From assembly GCF_014897705.1 (NCBI RefSeq), contig NZ_JABUXV010000009.1, positions 62,001 through 126,000 on the forward strand: a stretch of 64,000 bases of DNA. The letters are read 5' to 3'. This document shows, piece after piece, positions 1 to 8,450 of this stretch (the first letter of the stretch is position 1; every line of letters starts with the position of its first letter). Both the position numbers and the translations under genes were made by a program. A model generated the notes under the pieces. It worked only from the letters and a program-made list of their open reading frames with translations, was not told the DNA's origin and did not search any database. Source of the stretch: Brachybacterium sp. FME24. GTDB lineage: Bacteria; Actinomycetota; Actinomycetes; Actinomycetales; Dermabacteraceae.

Positions 1-378
1 GCCGAGCTCGCCGCGGTCCACGCGGACGGCACGACGGGCCCTGAGCCCGGCATCGATGGTCCGACGGTGGCCGACGACCTTCCGGCCTCGGAGCCGCAGA
101 CGGCTGCGGCGCTGGCCTCCGACATCGGCTCCGACGGAATACGCCGATGGATCAACGGCGCCGTCCTCATGGGCGGGATCATCTTCTACGTGCTGTTCGC
201 CGAGATCCTGGGCTTCCCGCTCACGATGGCCCTGCTGGTCTTCGCGATCGTGTGGTCCCTGCGCGCGAAATGGTGGGTCGCGCTTGCAACGGGTGTGTGC
301 GCCTCGCTCGGTCTGTGGGCCATGTTCGAGCTGGCCCTGATGGTCCAGCTGCCCGACGGCATCCTGAAGGGGTTCTGA
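1..378 (+). CDS. tctB: TctB-family small membrane subunit of a tripartite tricarboxylate transporter (5' partial)
   Basis: The reading frame is open from the first base, so the N-terminus lies outside the window; at least 125 residues are visible. They show a polar stretch followed by hydrophobic segments (about residues 55-75 and 80-115 of the visible part), as expected for the C-terminal half of TctB, the small four-helix subunit of TTT carboxylate importers. The assignment rests mainly on the next gene, a clear TctA starting one base after this stop, since tctB-tctA order is standard. The periplasmic-type binding protein TctC would be expected just left of the window. An internal GTG at 67 is possible as a start but has no convincing ribosome site. 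Confidence 0.75.
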   Translation, partial: AELAAVHADGTTGPEPGIDGPTVADDLPASEPQTAAALASDIGSDGIRRWINGAVLMGGIIFYVLFAEILGFPLTMALLVFAIVWSLRAKWWVALATGVCASLGLWAMFELALMVQLPDGILKGF

Positions 379-379
379 C

Positions 380-1924
380 ATGATCGAGAACTTCGGCAGT
401 GCCCTGGTGCTGATCGCCGACCCCACGACGATCCTCGTGGTCGTCCTGGCCGGGGTGTTCGGCCTGGTCATCGGCTCTCTGCCGGGGATGACCGCCACCC
501 TCGCGGTGGCGCTCCTGGTGCCGTTCACCTTTTTCCTGGACCCGGTGCCGGCGATCGCCGCCATCATCACCATGTCGGCGATGGCCATCTTCGCCGGGGA
601 CATCCCCAGCGCGCTGCTGCGCATCCCCGGTACCCCGTCCAGCGCGGCGTACACCGAGGATGCCTTCGCCCTGACGAGGAACGGTAAGGGGGCCCTCGGG
701 CTCGGGGTCTCCCTGGTCTCCTCGGTGATCGGTGGCCTCTTCGGCTCCGTGATGCTGATCTTCGTCTCCCCGATCCTCGGGGAGTTCGCGCTGCGCTTCA
801 CCAGCTACGAGTACTTCTGGGTGGCCGTCCTCGGGCTCACCGCAGCGGTCATCGTGTCCAAGGGGGCGCAGCTCAAGGGTGGCATCGCCCTGATGGCGGG
901 GCTGCTGGTCTCGACCGTCGGCCTCGACGTCACCCTGGGACATCCCCGCTTCACGTTCGGCGAGGAGCAGCTGTACCGGGGCGTGGATTTCATCGCGGCG
1001 ATGATCGGCCTGTTCGGCCTCTCGGAGGTGCTGCGGGCCGTCACCTCGAAGAAGGGGCAGTCGCTGCCGATCCCGAAGGTCGACGGGGCCGGCGCGCTGC
1101 GCCCCACCTTCAGTGCGGTCTGGCGCAACAAGGGCCGGGTCGGATCCGGATCCCTCATCGGCGGCATCGTCGGCGCCCTGCCCGGTGCGGGCGCGGACAT
1201 CGCGGCCTGGATCGCCTACGCGTTCACCCGTGCCACCAGTCGCATCCGTCCCGGGAAGGATTCTGCGGACGACCGACGGGTGGAGGCGATCTCCGGGGCC
1301 TCCAGCGCGAACAACGCGGGCGTCGCCTCGGCGTACGTCCCCACGCTCGCCTTCGGCATCCCCGGTGACACGATCACCGCGATCCTCGTCGGCGTGCTGC
1401 TGGTCAAGGGCATCACCCCGGGGCCGGACCTGTTCCTCTACCAGACGGACACCCTGTACGCGGTGTACATCATCTTCATCGTCGCGAACCTGCTGCTGCT
1501 GCCGCTGGGCTTCCTGCTGATCCGGGTCTCCGGATTCGTGCTGCGGATCCCACGGTCCGTGCTGATGGGGCTGATCGTGTCGATCTCGATCTGCGGCGCG
1601 TTCGCCATCAACAACGGGTACCTCGAGGTCGGCCTGATGGTCGTGTTCGGCATCCTCGGGTATCTCTTCGAGAAGGGCGGCATCCCGTTGGCCCCAGTCG
1701 TGCTGGGCATCGTGCTGGGCCCGATCATCGAGCGCACCTTCATGCAGTCGGTGATCAAGACGAACTGGAATCTCGCCGAGTTCTTCACCCGCCCGATCAG
1801 CGCCGTGCTGATCGTGATGGTGGTGCTGGCGATCGCCTCGGCTCCGCTGATGAGTTGGCTCGGCAAGCGGGCCGAGCGGGCCACGGCGCTGAAGGCCGCG
1901 CAGGACTCGGCCGGCAGGAGCTGA
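380..1924 (+). CDS. tctA: TctA-family large permease subunit of a tripartite carboxylate transporter
   Basis: The 514-residue polytopic membrane protein has the usual TctA length. The family glycine/proline signatures are present: GSLPGMTAT at about 32-40, IPGTPSS near 82, a second copy GALPGAGAD near 265, and FGIPGDTITAIL near 324-335. The two related motifs reflect the internal duplication of the family. TctA forms the sodium-coupled channel for organic acids delivered by a TctC binding protein. It follows tctB by one base and ends before a clear terminator, so it closes its operon. The substrate cannot be read from sequence; the adjacent L-rhamnonate dehydratase cluster suggests a sugar acid such as L-rhamnonate (inference). 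Confidence 0.93.
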   Translation: MIENFGSALVLIADPTTILVVVLAGVFGLVIGSLPGMTATLAVALLVPFTFFLDPVPAIAAIITMSAMAIFAGDIPSALLRIPGTPSSAAYTEDAFALTRNGKGALGLGVSLVSSVIGGLFGSVMLIFVSPILGEFALRFTSYEYFWVAVLGLTAAVIVSKGAQLKGGIALMAGLLVSTVGLDVTLGHPRFTFGEEQLYRGVDFIAAMIGLFGLSEVLRAVTSKKGQSLPIPKVDGAGALRPTFSAVWRNKGRVGSGSLIGGIVGALPGAGADIAAWIAYAFTRATSRIRPGKDSADDRRVEAISGASSANNAGVASAYVPTLAFGIPGDTITAILVGVLLVKGITPGPDLFLYQTDTLYAVYIIFIVANLLLLPLGFLLIRVSGFVLRIPRSVLMGLIVSISICGAFAINNGYLEVGLMVVFGILGYLFEKGGIPLAPVVLGIVLGPIIERTFMQSVIKTNWNLAEFFTRPISAVLIVMVVLAIASAPLMSWLGKRAERATALKAAQDSAGRS

Positions 1925-1964
1925 CGACGACACGGACGCCGACGCGCCCGCCCGACCCCCACCT

Positions 1965-2055
1965 GAGCACCCCGCTTGAGCACCCCGCCCGGGCACCCCG
2001 CTTGAGTACCCCACAAGAGCACCCCGCTTGAGTACCCCGCTTGAGCACCCCGCCG
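1965..2055. repeat. Tandem 13-bp repeat, seven units
   Basis: Seven consecutive 13-base units resembling GAGCACCCCGCTT run without interruption between the tctA stop and its terminator. Units 1 and 5 are identical and the others differ at one to four positions. No coding role is apparent; it looks like a replication-slippage minisatellite. Confidence 0.85.
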
Positions 2056-2069
2056 CAATAGGCGGATAG

Positions 2070-2110
2070 GGGCCCCGATTCCGCCTACTACAGCGGGGTC
2101 GGGGCCCTTT
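2070..2110 (+). terminator. Intrinsic terminator after tctA
   Basis: A 15-bp stem (2070-2084 with 2093-2107, perfect apart from two adjacent G-U-capable positions) encloses an 8-base loop and is followed by TTT. It lies between the convergent tctA and SDR genes and could serve the plus strand best. Confidence 0.75.
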
Positions 2111-2122
2111 GTCGTCCGCTCA

Positions 2123-2218
2123 GCGTCAACGGCTCAACGGCTCAACGGCTCAGCGGCTCAGCGGCTCAGCGGTTCGTCGCCTCGTCGCCTCGTCGCCTCG
2201 TCGGCTCGTCGGGTCGAG
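2123..2218. repeat. Tandem octamer array, twelve units
   Basis: Twelve contiguous 8-base units grade from GGCTCAAC through GGCTCAGC to GCCTCGTC and GGCTCGTC. The array lies just beyond the 3' end of the minus-strand SDR gene. Similar octamer arrays lie at 28474 and, more degenerate, at 49146. Confidence 0.85.
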
Positions 2219-2258
2219 GGGTCGGCGATGGCGGGCGGGGTGGGTGCGAGTGCAGAGC

Positions 2259-3020
2259 TCAGGAGCGGGTGCGCAGGCTGGTCATGCCGCCGTCGATGGG
2301 CAGCAGCACCCCGGTGGTCGAGCGATTGCGCGGGGAGGCGAGGTAGCAGTGCGCCTCGGCGACCTCTTCGGGCTCCACCAGGCGACCGTGGGGCTGGCGG
2401 GCGTTGAGCGCGGCGCGCTCGGCCGCGGGATCATCGGCCTTCTCCAGCAGCCGGCCGATCCACGGGGTGTTGGCGGTGCCGGGGACGACCGCGTTGACGC
2501 GGATGCCCTCGGCGACCCAGTCCGCGGCCATGGCCAGGGTCATCGCCTGCACGGCGCCCTTGGATGCGGAGTACAGCACGCGCTCGGGCAGTCCCAGCAT
2601 CGAGGCGATCGAGGCAGTGTTGACCACCGCGGCGCTGTTCGAGGCGCGCAGGTGGGGGAGGGCCGCCGTGGTCACGCGGGCCACGGAGGTCACGTTGACG
2701 TCCAGGACCCGCGCCCACTCGGCGTCGTCGTTGGCGTCGGCCTGTCCCTGGGCGCCGATCCCGGCGTTGTTGATCACGATGTCCAGGCCCCCGAGCTGCT
2801 CGGCGGCCTGATCGACCGCGGCCTTGACCGCCGCAGTATCGGTGACATCGACCTGGAACTGCAGGGCCCCCTCAGGGGCACCGGACGGATCGAGGTCCAG
2901 GGCCGCGGTGGCGGCGCCGCGGGCCTGCAGGGCGCGGATCGTGGCCGCGCCGATCCCGGCTCCGCCGCCGGTCACCAGGGCCTTCAGCCCGGCGAATTCT
3001 GGGTCTGTCACAGCGGTCAT
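2259..3020 (-). CDS. SDR oxidoreductase, candidate 2-keto-3-deoxy-L-rhamnonate 4-dehydrogenase
   Basis: This 253-residue classical short-chain dehydrogenase has the cofactor motif TGGGAGIG at 17-24, NNAG at 84-87, Ser137 and the Tyr150-x3-Lys154 catalytic pair. The ATG at 3018-3020 is preceded by GAGGAG, which decides the start; the longer open frame upstream is a shadow of the divergent dehydrogenase region. In the diketo-hydrolase pathway of Sphingomonas an SDR oxidises 2-keto-3-deoxy-L-rhamnonate at C4 before an FAH-type hydrolase cleaves it. Both the rhamnonate dehydratase and such a hydrolase are encoded close by, so that role is the most economical. L-rhamnose or L-fucose dehydrogenase activity is an alternative the sequence cannot exclude. 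Confidence 0.88.
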   Translation of the reverse strand: MTAVTDPEFAGLKALVTGGGAGIGAATIRALQARGAATAALDLDPSGAPEGALQFQVDVTDTAAVKAAVDQAAEQLGGLDIVINNAGIGAQGQADANDDAEWARVLDVNVTSVARVTTAALPHLRASNSAAVVNTASIASMLGLPERVLYSASKGAVQAMTLAMAADWVAEGIRVNAVVPGTANTPWIGRLLEKADDPAAERAALNARQPHGRLVEPEEVAEAHCYLASPRNRSTTGVLLPIDGGMTSLRTRS

Positions 3021-3422
3021 GGGGTGCTCCTCGTCGAGTGGTCGTGCGTGCAGGATAGGGGGATCGGGATCGGCGGAGACGGACTGCCCGAGGCCTCGGG
3101 AGCCGGCGGCACCGGGAGAGGAACCAACGGGCCTGCTCGGCCCTGCGTCGAGTGCATCGGTGCAGGTGAGCGCAGTGGCGCCGAGAGGTTGCCAATATCG
3201 GATAGAGGGTTCCCGGAACGCGGATCGCGCAGTGAGGGACCTGTGCCCGGCCCGCTGATAGCGTCCGAAGTACGTGATCCGGAACCACGGCTCCCGACCC
3301 CTTATGGACAATAACATCCGATGTCTGTGTCCCAGGGGCGCACCCCGTGAGGCACGATGCCGTGCCCGCGGCCGTGGAGTCCGGGGATCACCCCTGCCCC
3401 GACCCACCACGGAGGACCCACC
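3021..3422. promoter_or_regulatory. Divergent promoter region between SDR and zinc dehydrogenase
   Basis: This gene-free 402-bp interval separates two divergent transcripts of the rhamnonate module. It contains a strong two-layer palindrome at 3306-3332 and a shorter related palindrome TATCGGATA at 3196-3204, close to where the SDR promoter should lie. GGAGG at 3411-3415 is the ribosome site of the downstream dehydrogenase. No small gene is convincing here. Confidence 0.6.
3306..3332. promoter_or_regulatory. Candidate operator with ACATCnGATGT core
   Basis: The core ACATC-C-GATGT (3314-3324) is a perfect 5-1-5 palindrome. Three bases out on each side, GGACA (3306-3310) and TGTCC (3328-3332) form a second perfect pair about the same centre. 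The identical core, with G in the centre, recurs at 5687-5697 before the FAH gene. This is a plausible site for a local regulator of the rhamnonate genes, which is not in the window. Confidence 0.6.
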
Positions 3423-4469
3423 GTGCGAGCACTCGTCCTGACCGACTTCCACCGTCTCGACGTCGTCGAGACGCAGCGCCCCGTGCCCGGCCCCGGGGAG
3501 GTGCTGCTGCGGCTGTGCGCCACCGGCATCTGCGGCTCCGACTTCCACGGCTTCACCGGGGACAACGGCCGCCGCGCACCGGGTCAGGTGATGGGCCACG
3601 AGTCCTCCGGAACCATCGCCGCCCTCGGCGAGGGAGTGGACGATGCGGCCCTCCCCATCGGGGCGCCCGCCACCTTCAACCCGGTGGTCGTCCCCCTCGA
3701 TCAGCTCGAGGAGTACCGCGGTCGCGAGCAGCATGCACCCGGGAAGCACGTCATCGGCGTCGCCCAGCACATCCAGGCCTCCTTCGCCGACTACGTGGTG
3801 GTGCCCGCACGCAACGTGCTGCTGCTGGACCCCATGATGCCCCTGGAGCTCGGCGCCCTCGTCGAACCGCTCGCCGTCGCCGTCCACGCAGTTCGTCTGG
3901 GACGCCCCGCACCCGAGTCGAAGGTGCTGATCATCGGCGGCGGACCGATCGGCCAGAGCATCGTCATCGCCCTGAAGATGGCCGGCGTCGAGAACATCGC
4001 GCTGTCGGAGATGAACCCGCAGCGACGCGAGCTGGTGACCGCCCTGGGCGCGAAGGCGCTGGATCCGTCGGCCGGAACGACCGCGGACCTCGTCACCGAG
4101 ACGCTGGGCGGCCCCGCCGATCTCACCCTCGACGCCGTCGGCCTCAGCCCCACCATGGCCGACGCGCTCAGCGCGACCGCGCTCGGCGGCCGCGTGGTGC
4201 TGGTCGGCATGGGATCCCCTCGCCTCGAGCTGCCGGCCTTCGCGATCAGCACCGAGGAGCGCACCGTCGTCGGCTCCTTCACCTACTCCGCCCAGGACTT
4301 CGCCGATGCCACCACCTGGATCGGCGCCCACGCCGCTGAGGCGGCCCCACTGGTCAGCTCGGAGGTGCCGCCGGAGAAGGCGCAGGAGGCCTTCGCCCTG
4401 CTCGCCGCCGGCCAGGGGCCCGCCGGGAAGATCCTCGTTCGCTTCGACCAGGAGGAGGTCAGCGCATGA
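3423..4469 (+). CDS. Zinc-dependent medium-chain (alcohol/polyol-type) dehydrogenase
   Basis: The GTG at 3423 lies 7 bases after GGAGG and starts a 348-residue medium-chain dehydrogenase. Catalytic-zinc ligands are visible: Cys37 in GICGSDFHG, His59-Glu60 in GHESSG, and Glu148 in ALVEPLAV. The Rossmann motif GGGPIG is at about 172-177. The four-cysteine structural-zinc lobe normally found around residues 90-110 is absent and replaced by a Cys-free segment. The gene overlaps the rhamnonate dehydratase by ATGA, so the two are co-translated. In this context it probably oxidises a sugar, sugar acid or keto-deoxy acid with NAD(P); whether it precedes the dehydratase or replaces the SDR step is unknown. 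Confidence 0.87.
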   Translation: MRALVLTDFHRLDVVETQRPVPGPGEVLLRLCATGICGSDFHGFTGDNGRRAPGQVMGHESSGTIAALGEGVDDAALPIGAPATFNPVVVPLDQLEEYRGREQHAPGKHVIGVAQHIQASFADYVVVPARNVLLLDPMMPLELGALVEPLAVAVHAVRLGRPAPESKVLIIGGGPIGQSIVIALKMAGVENIALSEMNPQRRELVTALGAKALDPSAGTTADLVTETLGGPADLTLDAVGLSPTMADALSATALGGRVVLVGMGSPRLELPAFAISTEERTVVGSFTYSAQDFADATTWIGAHAAEAAPLVSSEVPPEKAQEAFALLAAGQGPAGKILVRFDQEEVSA

Positions 4470-5650
4470 GCGCCCATCAGCGCACCATCGCCCACGTCCG
4501 CGCCTACACCGTCACCGGCGGCGGCGCCGACTACCACGACCAGGGCGCCGACCACTGGATCGACGACCACATCGCCACCCCCATGTCCGGGTACCCCGAG
4601 TACGCGCAGTCCCGCCAATCCTTCGCGCTGAACGTGCTGGGCACGCTGATGGTCGAGATCGAGGCCGACGACGGCACCGTGGGCTTCGCCGTCTCCACCG
4701 GCGGCGAGCTCGGAGCCTGGATCGTCGAGAAGCACCTGGTCCGCTTCCTCGAGGGCGCGAAGGTCACGGACATCGAGCGGATCTGGGACCAGATGTACCG
4801 CTCCACCCTGTTCTACGGGCGTCGCGGCATCGTGCTGAACACCATCAGCGCCATCGACCTCGCCCTGTACGACCTGCTGGGACGTCTGCGCCAGGAACCG
4901 GTGTACTCCCTGCTCGGCGGCCCGGTGCGCGAGGAGCTCACGATGTACGCCACCGGCGCCCGACCCGACATCGCGCAGCAGCTCGGGTTCATCGGCGGCA
5001 AGATGCCGCTGCACCACGGCCCGGCCGACGGCGAGGAGGGCATGGAGAAGAACATCGCCCTGCTCGCGGACATGCGCGAGAGGGTCGGCGAGGACTTCTG
5101 GCTCATGTACGACTGCTGGATGTCGCTCGACGTCGACTACGCGACGCGACTCGCGCACCGCGCCCACGACTACGGCCTGCGCTGGCTCGAGGAGGCCTTG
5201 ATCCCCGACGACTACTGGGGCTACCAGCAGCTGCGCACGAACGTCCCGAAGGGCATGCTGATCACCACCGGGGAGCACGAGGCGACCCGCTGGGGCTTCC
5301 GCCACCTGCTCGAGATGGGCGCGGCGGATATCATCCAGCCCGACGTGGGCTGGTGCGGCGGCATCACGGAGCTGCTGAAGATCTCCGCGCTCGCCGATGC
5401 CCACGGCGCGATGGTGGTGCCGCACGGTTCGTCGGTGTACTCCTACCACTTCGTCATCACCCGCACGAACAGCCCGTTCAGCGAATTCCTCATGATGCAC
5501 CCGACCGCGGAGGAGATCGTGCCGATGTTCTCGCCGATGCTGATCGGGGAGCCGGTGCCCGAGAACGGGAAGATCCGGGTGCCGGACACCCCCGGCTTCG
5601 GCGTCGAGTTCAACCCCGAGATCCAGCGGCAGCGCCCGTACACCCACTGA
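4466..5650 (+). CDS. rhmD: L-rhamnonate dehydratase (enolase superfamily)
   Basis: This 394-residue protein closely resembles E. coli RhmD (405 residues, from memory) along its whole length. Shared landmarks include [20 protein letters not shown] near the N-terminus, PHGSSVYS, and a C-terminal PGFGVEFN...RPY.H. The enolase-superfamily metal ligands can be placed at Asp216, Glu242 and Glu270, with the general base His320 and Glu340. The enzyme dehydrates L-rhamnonate to 2-keto-3-deoxy-L-rhamnonate and often accepts L-mannonate or L-lyxonate as well. It overlaps the preceding dehydrogenase by four bases. This identification anchors the whole module as L-rhamnonate catabolism. Confidence 0.93.
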   Translation: MSAHQRTIAHVRAYTVTGGGADYHDQGADHWIDDHIATPMSGYPEYAQSRQSFALNVLGTLMVEIEADDGTVGFAVSTGGELGAWIVEKHLVRFLEGAKVTDIERIWDQMYRSTLFYGRRGIVLNTISAIDLALYDLLGRLRQEPVYSLLGGPVREELTMYATGARPDIAQQLGFIGGKMPLHHGPADGEEGMEKNIALLADMRERVGEDFWLMYDCWMSLDVDYATRLAHRAHDYGLRWLEEALIPDDYWGYQQLRTNVPKGMLITTGEHEATRWGFRHLLEMGAADIIQPDVGWCGGITELLKISALADAHGAMVVPHGSSVYSYHFVITRTNSPFSEFLMMHPTAEEIVPMFSPMLIGEPVPENGKIRVPDTPGFGVEFNPEIQRQRPYTH

Positions 5651-5686
5651 GGGGTGCCGCTCGGCGTCGATCCACCGAGCGGGAAG

Positions 5687-5697
5687 ACATCGGATGT
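5687..5697. promoter_or_regulatory. Second ACATCnGATGT operator copy, upstream of the FAH gene
   Basis: A perfect 5-1-5 palindrome identical in both arms to the core at 3314-3324 lies 165 bp before the FAH start in a 211-bp gap. It suggests the hydrolase has its own promoter under the same regulator. The outer arms seen at the first site are not conserved here. Confidence 0.55.
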
Positions 5698-5861
5698 ATC
5701 GGCCTGCGGTCGGGACAGCAGGTGCCTCCCGCCGCCTGGCACAGTGGGGGCGGACAACGCCCCCCGGGACCTCACGGATGCCACCGACGTCCGCTCAGCA
5801 CCATCCGCCCCTCGACGCGGTGGCCTCGGCCGCCGCACCCATCCCCGTGAAGGAGAAACCT

Positions 5862-6713
5862 ATGGAACTGCGACGACTCGGCCCCCTGGGCCACGAAGTG
5901 CCCGCCCTGGTGCAGGACGGTGTGACCTACCGCCTCGACGACGTCACCGCCGACATCACCGGTGCCTTCCTGTCGGCCGACGGCATCGCGCGGGCCGCCG
6001 CCGCGCTGGAGGTCGGCGAGCTGCAGGTGTGGGAGGGGGCGGAATCCGAGCGCGTGGGTGCACCCATCGCCCGCCCCGAAGCCGTGATCTGCATCGGCCA
6101 GAACTACGCCGCGCACGCCGCAGAATCCGGCGCCGAGCCGCCCACCACCCCGATCGTGTTCTTCAAGCACCCCAACACCGTGGTGGGCCCGCACGACGAG
6201 GTCCCGATCCCGCCGCGCGCCACCAAGGTGGACTGGGAGGTCGAGCTCGGTGTGGTCATCGGGAAGCGCGCCTCCTACCTGAAGGACGAGCAGGAAGCGC
6301 TCGGCGTCATCGCCGGCTACGTGACCAGTCACGACGTCTCCGAGCGTGACTTCCAGATCGCCGAGTCCGGGGGCCAGTGGTCCAAGGGCAAGTGCGCCGA
6401 GAACTTCAACCCCGTGGGCCCGGCACTGGTGCCCGCCGCCGAGGTGGAGCAGCAGTCGTTGCGCCTGTGGTCCAGCGTGAACGGCGAGGCCCGTCAGGAC
6501 TCCACCACCGCGGACATGATCTTCTCCGTCGCACAGCTGGTGCACCACCTCTCGCAGTACATGGTGCTCTCGCCCGGCGACCTCATCAATACCGGCACCC
6601 CGCAGGGCGTGGCTCTCTCCGGTCGCTTCCCGTACTTGGCTGACGGCGACGTCGTCGAGATCGGTATCGAGGGCCTCGGCGATCAGCGATCGGTCTTCGT
6701 CCAGCGCAGCTGA
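5862..6713 (+). CDS. FAH-family hydrolase, candidate 2,4-diketo-3-deoxy-L-rhamnonate hydrolase
   Basis: The ATG at 5862 sits just after AAGGAGAAA, giving 283 residues, typical of the fumarylacetoacetate hydrolase family. The fold's metal-binding residues are visible: Glu126 and Glu128 in DWEVELGVVIGK, and Asp158 in SHDVSERDFQ. The C-terminal LINTGTPQGV motif is also characteristic. In the diketo-hydrolase pathway this family cleaves L-2,4-diketo-3-deoxyrhamnonate to pyruvate and L-lactate, which matches the adjacent RhmD and SDR. A 2-hydroxyhepta-diene-dioate isomerase or acylpyruvase role is possible for the fold in general but less likely here. Confidence 0.88.
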   Translation: MELRRLGPLGHEVPALVQDGVTYRLDDVTADITGAFLSADGIARAAAALEVGELQVWEGAESERVGAPIARPEAVICIGQNYAAHAAESGAEPPTTPIVFFKHPNTVVGPHDEVPIPPRATKVDWEVELGVVIGKRASYLKDEQEALGVIAGYVTSHDVSERDFQIAESGGQWSKGKCAENFNPVGPALVPAAEVEQQSLRLWSSVNGEARQDSTTADMIFSVAQLVHHLSQYMVLSPGDLINTGTPQGVALSGRFPYLADGDVVEIGIEGLGDQRSVFVQRS

Positions 6714-6762
6714 GACGCGCAGGCGCAGTACCGCCCCGACCAGCGTGACGGGCGGATTCCAG

Positions 6763-6805
6763 CGGTCCCCGCAGCACCCTGACTGTCAGGGAGTTGTGGG
6801 GACCG
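6763..6805 (+). terminator. Long hairpin, probable terminator of the rhamnonate operon
   Basis: A nearly continuous 20-bp stem (6763-6782 with 6786-6805) closes on a CTG loop. It contains one mismatch and two G-U-capable pairs and lies 50 bp after the FAH stop. A T-poor tail follows, so it may act as a 3' stabilising hairpin or as a non-classical actinobacterial terminator. Confidence 0.6.
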
Positions 6806-7303
6806 TTCTGCGGGCGCGTCAGGCAGGGGTCCGCGGTCGGGGAGGCCGAGGAGGAGTGGGGGCAGCGCACGTCATGGGCCGGGGCGCCCTCCGGGCGACC
6901 GTGGCAGATGGCAGTGGGGAGCTCCTCCGCTCCAGCCGGGTGATAACTGCCTCACATGCGAACCGGACGACGGTCCCGCGCGCTCGCACCGGTCAACCAG
7001 TTCCTACAGGATCGGCGATCGGCAGGCGACGACCGGGAAACCTCTGGTCTCCTCTCTGGAGCGATGCCATGATGGGCTGCGGGAGCCGATGGCACGTCCT
7101 GCACCCCAGGAGCGCGCGAGTGGCCTGCGAGTGTGCCTCGGTGCGTCGGCAGGGCGGCCCTCAGCACTAGTCAATATCCAATAGGATCTGTAGTCTCACC
7201 GCAGTGCCACGTCGTCGAGCAGGGAAGGAACCCGGCTCCGGCTCGTGGCGGCATCGGCGCCCTCCTTCGTGACGGCGCATCTCTCGGACGAAGGAGTACC
7301 CGC
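6806..7303. other. Gene-free 498-bp interval before the sugar-acid module
   Basis: No open frame here has family resemblance or a good ribosome site. The only visible structure is ATCC-AATA-GGAT (7176-7187), a short inverted repeat in the AT-richest patch, probably near the promoter or operator of the gene starting at 7304. AAGGAG at 7291-7296 is that gene's ribosome site. Confidence 0.5.
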
Positions 7304-8275
7304 ATGACCATCTCCACCGTGACCATCGTCGGCGCCGGCTACATGGGCGGCGGCATCGCCCAGGTCCTCGCCATCGCCGGCTTCGACGTGACCGTCGCCG
7401 ACGTGAGCGTCGACAACGCGAACGCCTCCCTGGAGCGCCTCCAGAAGGAAGCCCGCGACTTCGAGGAGCAGGGCCTCTACGCCCCCGGCAGCGCCGACCT
7501 CGTCGCGAAGAACATCTCCGCAGGCAAGACCCTCGAGGACGCCGTCTCCGACGTCGACTTCATCGAGGAGGCCGTCTTCGAGCGGATCGACGTCAAGCGC
7601 GACGTGCTCGCCAAGATCTCCCAGCACGCCCGCCCCGACGCCATCATCGGCACGAACACCTCGACCATCCCGGTCAAGGAGCTCGAGAGCGCCGTGACGA
7701 ACCCCGAGCGGTTCCTCACCGTGCACTTCTCCAACCCTGCTCCCTTCATCCCGGGCGTCGAGCTCGTGGCCGGCCAGGCCACCACCGACGAGGTCGTCGC
7801 CGCCGTGAAGGAACTGCTGGAGAAGTCCGGCAACCAGGGCGCCCAGGTCGCCGACACCCCTGGCATGGTGCTCAACCGCCTCCAGTACGCGCTGCTGAAG
7901 GAGGCGACCTCCGTCGTCGAGGAGGGCGTGGCCACCGCGGAGGACGTCGACACCATCGTGCGCACCACCTTCGGCTTCCGCCTGGGCTTCTTCGGCCCGT
8001 TCGCGATCGTCGATCAGGCCGGCCTGGACGTCTACGCCAGCAGCTTCGTGACCTTCGAGAATGCCTTCGGCGACCGCCTGGCCACCCCGAAGATCCTCGC
8101 CGACTCCGTCGCGGCGGATCGCAAGGGCGTCAAGAACGGCAAGGGACTGCTGGGCGACTACGACGAGGCCACCTCCGCCGAGCTGGTCGCCTATCGCAAC
8201 AAGGCCTACGCGAAGATGTCTCAACTGCTCGCCGAGCTCGGCCCGGCCCCCAAGGCCACGCCGACGACCGACTGA
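7304..8275 (+). CDS. 3-hydroxyacyl-CoA dehydrogenase-family NAD enzyme, probably acting on a sugar acid
   Basis: The 323-residue protein has the N-terminal NAD site GAGYMGGG at 10-17 and the His141/Glu153 dyad with the 12-residue spacing of 3-hydroxybutyryl-CoA dehydrogenase, plus the usual all-helical C-terminal dimer domain. The start is supported by AAGGAG 7 bases upstream. Family members include true 3-hydroxyacyl-CoA dehydrogenases and L-gulonate 3-dehydrogenase. It heads a cluster with a gluconate-type permease and a four-carbon acid-sugar kinase and has no fatty-acid or CoA genes nearby, so oxidation of a free hydroxy acid is more likely. The exact substrate is unknown. Confidence 0.83.
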   Translation: MTISTVTIVGAGYMGGGIAQVLAIAGFDVTVADVSVDNANASLERLQKEARDFEEQGLYAPGSADLVAKNISAGKTLEDAVSDVDFIEEAVFERIDVKRDVLAKISQHARPDAIIGTNTSTIPVKELESAVTNPERFLTVHFSNPAPFIPGVELVAGQATTDEVVAAVKELLEKSGNQGAQVADTPGMVLNRLQYALLKEATSVVEEGVATAEDVDTIVRTTFGFRLGFFGPFAIVDQAGLDVYASSFVTFENAFGDRLATPKILADSVAADRKGVKNGKGLLGDYDEATSAELVAYRNKAYAKMSQLLAELGPAPKATPTTD

Positions 8276-8356
8276 CCCGAACCGGAACGTCCCACCCACC
8301 CCCACCCTGTCGGGTTCGTCCCGTCGGCCGGGCACTGCTGCCCGGGGTCCGAGCTG

Positions 8357-8397
8357 AACGCTCGGGGCCCGCGCAGTCGCCCGGGTCCCGAGCGTTT
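8357..8397 (+). terminator. Terminator-like hairpin between the dehydrogenase and gntP
   Basis: AACGCTCGGG (8357-8366) pairs perfectly with CCCGAGCGTT (8387-8396) and ends in TTT. It lies inside the 175-bp gap of co-directional genes, so it probably reduces read-through into gntP rather than ending all transcription. Confidence 0.65.
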
Positions 8398-8450
8398 CTG
8401 CGCGGGACGCCCGACCTGACGCGCTCCGGCACCACCCTCTGGAGTACTCC

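Noticed and set aside
221..2014. Long minus-strand open frame opposite tctA
   Set aside because: It is Arg/Asp/Gly/His-rich with no family resemblance and lies antisense to a clear TctA. Such frames are common in GC-rich DNA.
1965..2218. Possible CRISPR array
   Set aside because: The repeats are contiguous 13-mers and 8-mers without unique spacers and no cas genes are present.
3021..4331. Upstream extension of the SDR frame as one 690-residue protein
   Set aside because: The added part is antisense to the zinc dehydrogenase. The SDR fold and a good ribosome site begin at 3020.
8357..8397. Riboswitch before gntP
   Set aside because: Only a simple GC-rich hairpin with a short T-tail is visible, with no recognisable aptamer architecture.
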